Part shown: positions 58,017-64,000 of the stretch, one piece after another
Layout: the number at the start of each line of letters is the position of its first letter
How positions within the stretch are numbered: position 1 is the first letter of the stretch
Source of the DNA: Gigantopelta aegis
Lineage: Eukaryota; Mollusca; Gastropoda; Neomphalida; Peltospiridae
Reading direction: 5' to 3'
Length of the DNA stretch: 64,000 bases
Assembly (NCBI RefSeq): GCF_016097555.1
Contig: NC_054706.1
Location: 28,397,611 to 28,461,610 of the forward strand
The notes under the pieces: generated by a model
What the model was told of the DNA's origin: nothing
The model's database searches: none
Seen by the model: only the letters and a program-made list of their open reading frames with translations
Made by a program: the position numbers and the translations under genes

Positions 58017-61000
58017 GTGAGAGAACAAGGAACTGCCCATGGGAAAACAAAATATTTTCTTCAATTTGTCTGACAGTTGGAGATGTGAAATGTTGTGTTC
58101 ACATGAAAACAAATTATATGTCATGGCACAGATTAATAAATCCACCATATTTCAATCATCAAGACGTAAATATTCAAATTACAGTTGTAACTTGTTTACA
58201 AACATCCAACTGGTCCTTCTGGATTTAATAGACAACTCTGACAAAGGTTTCGTTAGACCGAACGGACATACGAAAGGTTCTTTCTACATCTGAAAATTGT
58301 TACATTGCATAATATATATGTTTGACTTGGGTTTTTTTTTAAAAGAGATCTGCATACGATTGAACCCTGACATAAAAATACTTTTATTGAATTAAGAAAA
58401 CATTATAAAAAACTGTGCACAAATGAGGAAAAGACAAGTAGACATATAAAATATTTGGGAGCGGTTATAGAATCTGTCCGCCACTAATCCTTCTGTAAAA
58501 AGAGGGATTTTTTGGTGGGGATTCTTGAAAAAAGTGGGGCATGGGTTTTTGCGGGGGAAAAAGAAAGATTTTTTAAAAATTTATTTAGAAAAAACAAAAC
58601 AATATGGACATTAAGACTTATTGGGGGGGGGGGGGCAGCCCCCCTTGCTAACCCTAATCACTCTGTAGCCGTGTAGGCTATCAACACTCCTCTGTAACAA
58701 TCGACCGACAAAGTTCCTAAATTAAAATAAAGTAAAACAGAAAATCACTCGACCCTATGTTCCTAAAACAAACTAAACCCTAACCGTTCCTGAAATAAAA
58801 CACAAAATAACGCAAAGTTCCTAAAATAAAATAGAAATTAACTCGAGTTATTGGCTTTATTTTAGTAATCGTCAGAGTAGTTAAAATTATCGAAAATTAC
58901 ATATTCGTTATTTAGTGTATAGTAAATGGTTGTATTTAGGTGGTGGACATATTCTATAACCGTACCACCAATATTTGTATAGATAGGGAAAGGGTACCAG
59001 ACGTTTCGCCCCCCCCCCCCCCAGTCCGCCCCCAAATAGGATGTCAGTTCGCCCCCACGTGCATAACCAGTTCGCCTCTACAAAGGTACCAGTTCGCCCC
59101 CAGTCAGTTCGGGTCATGTTCCTGGCCTGGAAAGTCATGAAATTTTTATATTGGTCATGTAATAAAGTTCAGGTCAGGACATAGGGTTTTACGTGCACAT
59201 TCAGAACAAGCTGTTGTAGCGCACGCCTGTCACGGGCCTCCGTCCATGGTTACTAATTAGTGGCCAAAAGAACCCCCACAATAATCCCTCAGTTAGAATA
59301 ATGCTCACCAGAAGAGGCCATATAGGGGTGAACAGGTCTGGCTGGGGGGCGAAACGTCATGGATTCATAGGGAAATAATTACATGACTGCCATTTTGCGC
59401 TGTGCACACTATATTAAATAGCATGTGATATTAAACAAACATAAATGGACAACAGTTTCACACTGCTGTCATTGTCAAAGTCTTGTCTGCTTCGCAAGAT
59501 TCATTGACTAACGTGTCCCTCTTGAAAAACAATGGCCTGGTTTATGGGAATAGACTACGACATCCATTTAATCTCTTCACATGAGCAGTCGGTCCAGGAT
59601 CGATCCCCATCAGTGGGCCCATTGGGCTATTTCTTGTTCTAGCCATTGCACCACGACTGGTATATCAAAGGCTGTGATATGTGCTATCCTGTCTAATCGA
59701 AAAGAGTATTAACAGACACAAAATCATCTGCAAACTGTGAAGTGGAGAAGCCGTTCTCACGTAAGTTTGAGGATGATTGTTATGTTCATATATATGTAAG
59801 TTAACCCAGATGAACGTAAAAGAAATAACAGACAATACTTATAATTAAATTTGAATCATACTTGCTAATAAATAACACTAAAACATCATACTTCAGGCCA
59901 CTACATTTCGACCGATTTGGTCGGATATGTAACCATATTTTTTATTTGGCGACTAAAATGTTTTATACAGTCGCCCCTCTGGCAACAGAACCAAAGTCGA
60001 TATTAACAGATCAGCAATAGTCGCGCTAGGGGACAATTCTGGCGAAATAGTCACTGTGTACATCTAAACTTCACTTTGTTAAGCGCCTTCGATTTCACAG
60101 AGATAAAAATCATTATATCATCGATAATATGATCGCCATGAAAATAGGCCGCAACCATGTTTTCGCCAAACGATCGAAGTCAGATTTTAACAAGTATATA
60201 TGATCAGAGTAAAAGATATCTAAATAGTTATTAAATGTTTCTTAGTACACTTATGAAATACTTTATTTAAAAGGAAAGTAAAAGTTTGTAAAAAACAAAC
60301 AAAAACCCATTACAATCATATTTATATTAACAACTTTAATTTTTTTAAAGTTGATCACACGATTAACATAGATTAGGATCTCTGTCAACCATTTGTATGC
60401 AGCACGCAAACACATTGTCAAGATAAAGTAGAAAATCAGTTAACTATTGGCGCTTTTTTCTCTTTTCCAAATAACTTAGTACTTTTTTTTTCAAATTAAT
60501 TTGTTACAAATAAAATGTCATGAATGCACGAAATAAAAAGTAGACCTTTCAGTTTTGTATTTATCTCCATTTTTGCAAGGACTCATTATCCCCTCTCTAC
60601 ACCCGAACACATTTTTAAACTATACATACATCTTTTAACTCCATTTCATTCTATAAGACATGTCTACAGGCATTCATTATGTTCTGTAAAAACACATGTG
60701 ATTGAGCGGTATCCCGATATTCCAAGGATACCAGAATTTATATAATTCTGCGTTTTTATTTTTCGCTGAAACAATGAAAGTTGTCATTTACTGGTGAAGT
60801 TAAATAACAGTGTCGTCCAAGTTTGTTACGATGTTATTTATGAATTTCATTTAAGTGGGATATTAAATTCTCAGGTGGGATACCAGACTTTTAAATGTTA
60901 GTATCCAACTGGGATACTGCCCAAAATTTTAATCTCGAACACTGTTGAGGAATGAAAGGATTAAAGTGCATTGTTTTTTGTGTGCGAGTAAGGTCTAGAT

Positions 61001-63984
61001 GGACTAAGTGGCAACCCTAGTTCTGTCTGACAGCTACTTTTGTGTACGAGTTCGAATTCCAGCCAAGGAGACACACATTTTACATGTGGTGGTGGAGGAA
61101 TAATGGAAGTCTTTCAAGAAGTTGTGCTTCATTTCTATGTGCACACACACACAAAATACCTTTATAATCTCTGGCGACGTCAGCAACAACACACTTAACG
61201 CGGTAAAGGGCTGACCCCAAAGTGGCTTATTACCATTAACAGGGCTGTCGGACCAGAACCAACTAAAATTTATTAGCCCACCATAATTTCTACTAGAACA
61301 ATATATTATTGTTTAACAATATTATAATACACTGTCTTCACTTGTAACGTTTGTTATATATATATTTATATAAGACGGACATTGGAAGTGCAAAAACATG
61401 TGGGGGCACACACACATGTATATATAAATACATGAATAAATATATAAAAACTATTGCTGCTTTCTACGCCAGTGTATAATAACAAACATTATTATGGCAA
61501 CTTGGTAAGTGATCAACATCACATGGCAAACGAAATCAATCCCAAACCTCAGTTGACGGATCAATAAATTTGGAAATATTTTGATAACATTTTTCACATT
61601 TACAAAATTCATGTGACATCCTGCAATTATTTAATAGAGCAATCTATTCAAACACACCTTCAACATAAACACGTAATTTCTAGAAAGTACTGACATTTGA
61701 CCGGCTCTGTTTTCAGAATTTGAAAATCTCTTGTCAATGCCGTACTTGTATTGTTGTGTATTTCATCATCATTCTGAACAGTTTGTTCGATTTTGAATGG
61801 TTTGGAATTCTGGCATAGCTGATGTAGAATGGATGCAAATGGGTGTTTTTTTAACTACTAGTCAGTCAGAAAAAGATAGCCCGTTTTTAACTTAAGATCT
61901 TATCCATCAGAATTTTTACTCTTATTTGGCTTACAGAGAACTTAAATAAATTTAGCAGTAATGTGTATGCTAACTAGCTATTGTTGTTTGATTTAACAAT
62001 TAATCAGTAGCATGTAACCAATGTGTGTTCAGTTAATAAATAAAAAAACAATTGCACAAAGGTTTTTCTGAACAGTCTGTTGTAAATCTTTTTAAATTTA
62101 GAGTGATGAAATATTAGTGTCTTGTGTAACCTCACTAAATTCGCTAAAAGTGTTATGCTGGCTAACATTTTCTGATTTACAAAATGAATAGTCATGTAAT
62201 TATTATCATATATATATATATATATATATATAGTTATTTTATATGTAAATATGCTTGTACAGTGAAACCTCTCAAAAGCAGAATTCCCCCAAAACCGGAC
62301 ATTTTTCACGGTTCTTTTTAAAAAATCATTACAGAACTTAACCTCACTTAAACAGGATACCTCTTAAAACTGGACTGAGGGTGTCCGGTGTAGAGGAGTT
62401 TCGCTGTTTATCAATTATTAAACTTTGATTTGTAGGCTTTTTCCTGTGTGTGTCACACGTGTCGCCAGAACAAGACAACACTTCACCAGAAACGACTTCA
62501 TGCCTGCCTCTACTGTGTCTACTTCGGATGTTACAATGCTCATCACATACAGGAGCATGCAAAAGCCAAGAAACACAATCTAGGTTGGTACTCCAAGCTG
62601 TTGTCACCAGAATGTGCCGTTTTAAAACATGTACATATATGTGGGTCCATAATTGTATTAACTTTTAAATGTTATGTTTTAGGTTCATCCACCCTACCAC
62701 TTCTACTATAAGATCAGTTGCCTTGTCTTCTGTCCTCCGGTGTTAAATTTTTGTTTTGTTTAACGACACCACTAGAGCACATTGATTTATTAATAATTAG
62801 CTATTGGATGTCAAATGCTTGGTAATTTTGACATATAATCTTAGTGGAAACCTGCTACATTTTCCCATTAGTAGCAAGGGATCTTTTATATGCACGATCC
62901 CACAGACAGGATAGCACATACCATGACCTTTGATATACCAGTCGTGATACACTGGTTGGAATGAGAAATAGCCCAATGGGCCCACTGTGAAATCGATCCC
63001 AAACACACACTGCATCAAGCGAGCGCTTTACCACTGGGCTATGTCCCACCCCTATCCTCCATTGTATACATGTATGTATGTATATATAATTACTAACTTT
63101 CCATTGTTATACAATCTATTCTGATGTCCATTATTGCTAAAACACTGGAGTTTATCCTTTGATAAACAATTTACTCTATTCTGATGTCTTGACTGGCCTC
63201 GGTGGCGTCGTGGCAGGCTGGTAGTTATTGGGTTCGGATGCCAGTCGAGGCATGGGATTTTGAATCCAGATACCGACTCCAAACCCTGAGTGAGTGCTCC
63301 GCAAGGCTCAATGGGTAGGTGTAAACCACTTGCACCGACCAGTGATCCATAACTGGTTCAACATAGGCCATGGTTTGTGCTATCCTGCCTGTGGGAAGTG
63401 CAAATAAAAGATCCCTTGCTGCCTGTCATAAAAAGAGTAGCCTATGTGGCGACAGCGGGTTTCCTCTAAAAACAGTGTCAGAATGACCATATGTTTGACG
63501 TCCAATAGCCGATGATAAGATAAAAAAATCAATGTGCTCTAGCGGTGTCGTTAAATAAAACAAAGTTTACTTTTACTTTTTTTACTATTCTGATGTCCAT
63601 TATTGCTAAAACACTGAAGTTTATCCTTCAATAAACCTCAGAAAATGTCATCATAATGTCAGGTGAGATATCATTAAATGTAAAACATGTCATGGAAAAC
63701 TTTGAAAAGTGATTTATATGTATTTTTAACTAAATAAGGTGTTTGTAATTACATGATTTTATACAATGTCTGTCTGTTATACATCAATAGTTTTACAAAA
63801 CAGGACAAACAATTCTTGTATAAATAACTTTTACTTGTATTGTAGTTTACCTACATGTTTCACCTTTCAGCTATTGACATGGTGTATGGCACAATCTACT
63901 GCTTTGGGTGTGCAGACTATGTCTACGACAGAGAGCTGGAAGATATGGCATCAAAACATATTAAGTCTTCAGCCATATCCCTGG
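57897..63984 (+). CDS. USP22: USP22/Nonstop-type ubiquitin hydrolase, N-terminal part (partial, runs off the window)
   Basis: Three exons (57897-58016, 62436-62583, 63871-63984) join in phase and give residues 1-127. The start is MSVNGCQHLKSYKATKG. The ZnF-UBP ligand pattern is complete: Cys6/His8, Cys46/Cys49, Cys64/Cys67, Cys72, His77, His81, His87 and Cys100/Cys103. The run RLHACLYCVYFGC and HAKAKKHNLAIDMVYGTIYC are close to human USP22 and fly Nonstop as I remember them. In those species the finger docks the enzyme in the SAGA DUB module (with ATXN7L3, ENY2, ATXN7), which removes ubiquitin from histone H2B. The USP catalytic Cys and His boxes lie beyond the right edge and cannot be judged. 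USP27X/USP51 are mammal-specific copies, so in an invertebrate USP22 is the fitting name. Confidence 0.92.
58017..58993. other. USP22 intron 1, left part
   Basis: An open frame (58039-58293) has no recognised homologue and directly follows the donor; probably not coding. A G tract lies at 58622-58634. Confidence 0.5.
59000..59358. mobile_element. 359-base inverted-repeat element with AGTTCGCCCCC repeats
   Basis: Ends GACGTTTCGCCCCCC and GGGGGGCGAAACGTC are exact inverse copies. Three or more cagttcgcc(c/t)c repeats lie inside the left end. The 59185 block is shared with the insert at 46.26 kb. Confidence 0.8.
59582..59712 (+). mobile_element. SINE, head A, deleted inside and truncated
   Basis: Core from CGATCCCCATCAGTGGGCCC; the segment between CCTGTCT and AATCGAAAAGAG is missing. 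Confidence 0.85.
59713..62259. other. USP22 intron 1, right part, no recognised element
   Basis: AT-rich, with (TA)n near 62213-62232 and AC repeats near 61141. No exon with family resemblance was found. Confidence 0.5.
62260..62406. mobile_element. pogo/Tigger-like short element beside a splice acceptor
   Basis: Ends CAGTGAAACCTCTC and, reversed, CAGCGAAACTCCTC; TA at the left. It leaves only 29 bases to USP22 exon 2. Confidence 0.75.
62436..62583 (+). CDS. USP22: USP22 coding exon 2 (zinc finger core)
   Basis: The acceptor actttgatttgtag precedes GCTTTTTCCTG (phase 0); the exon ends AATCTAG|gttggt (phase 1). It encodes SCVCHTCRQ, RLHACLYCVYFGCYNAHH and EHAKAKKHNL. Only 29 bases separate the acceptor from the right end of an inserted short element (62260-62406). 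Confidence 0.93.
62748..63052 (-). mobile_element. SINE, head A, tail 2
   Basis: Complete copy in USP22 intron 2; the B-box region is partly deleted (GGGATCGATTTCACAG). Confidence 0.92.
63189..63584 (+). mobile_element. SINE, head B, tail 2
   Basis: Head GCCTCGGTGGCGTCGTGG lacks about 17 bases near the anticodon position. The tail switches to GTCCAATAGCCGATGAT and GTGCTCTAGCGGTGTCG. Target duplication ctattctgatgtc (63176-63188, 63585-63597); the host site is itself a tandem pair. Confidence 0.93.
63871..63984 (+). CDS. USP22: USP22 coding exon 3 (end of zinc finger)
   Basis: The acceptor catgtttcacctttcag precedes CTATTGACATG; the donor is CCCTGG|gtaaat. It encodes IDMVYGTIYCFGCADYVYD, then a charged helix. 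Phase 2 in and phase 1 out, so a further exon is required outside the window. Confidence 0.93.
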
Positions 63985-64000
63985 GTAAATTATTACTTGT

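Noticed and set aside
58039-58293. Alternative USP22 exon or separate gene
   Set aside because: It follows a good donor, has no resemblance to the family, and the known next exon is at 62436.

Overview
The window looks like chromosomal DNA of a mollusc, most likely a gastropod. It has spliced genes with long introns, no operons, about two dozen copies of a tRNA-derived SINE family of a type I associate with gastropod genomes, Tc1 elements, LINE 3' ends, many short inverted-repeat elements, and long microsatellites and minisatellites. The organism is an inference.

Two host genes can be built exon by exon, and they stand head to head. On the minus strand, 55827 down to 36090, six coding exons join in phase into a complete 314-residue short-chain dehydrogenase, the orthologue of DHRS7B (PexRAP, peroxisomal/ER ether-lipid enzyme). 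One of these exons (48315-48407) is too short to show up as a long open frame. On the plus strand from 57897 to the window edge, three exons give the first 127 residues of a USP22/Nonstop deubiquitinase (SAGA DUB module): the whole N-terminal zinc finger, with the peptidase domain beyond the edge. A short upstream frame overlaps its start codon. From memory, human USP22 and DHRS7B are also divergent neighbours on 17p11.2, so this pair may be an ancient conserved linkage.

A third possible gene (minus strand, 4867 to 4657) would encode a 48-residue secreted peptide rich in Trp, Arg and His. It has a TATA box, a signal peptide and a 64-base intron, and it lies against a tandem array of about 96-base units that seem to derive from its own exon/intron boundary.

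Layout: 1-6 kb holds SINEs, a LINE 3' fragment, short inverted-repeat elements and the peptide candidate. 6-12.6 kb holds a GTGTTAGGGTAGTG-type minisatellite, a segment whose second copy is at 26.1-28.5 kb, two TTAA-flanked elements and an 80-base-unit satellite. 12.6-26 kb is intergenic with SINEs and microsatellites. 26-28.5 kb is the second copy of the segment and satellite. 29.3-32.5 kb holds two Tc1 elements back to back. 33.8-34.8 kb is a LINE 3' fragment. 36-55.8 kb is DHRS7B, its introns full of transposons, including a nest of three elements and a solo LTR. 55.8-57.9 kb is the shared upstream region. 57.9-64 kb is USP22.

The most useful features of the window are internal controls. 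Paralogous 'empty sites' inside it prove the ends and target duplications of several insertions (8117-8261, 8352-9477, 38835-40046). SINE copies also show at least two heads joined to two tails in all four combinations.
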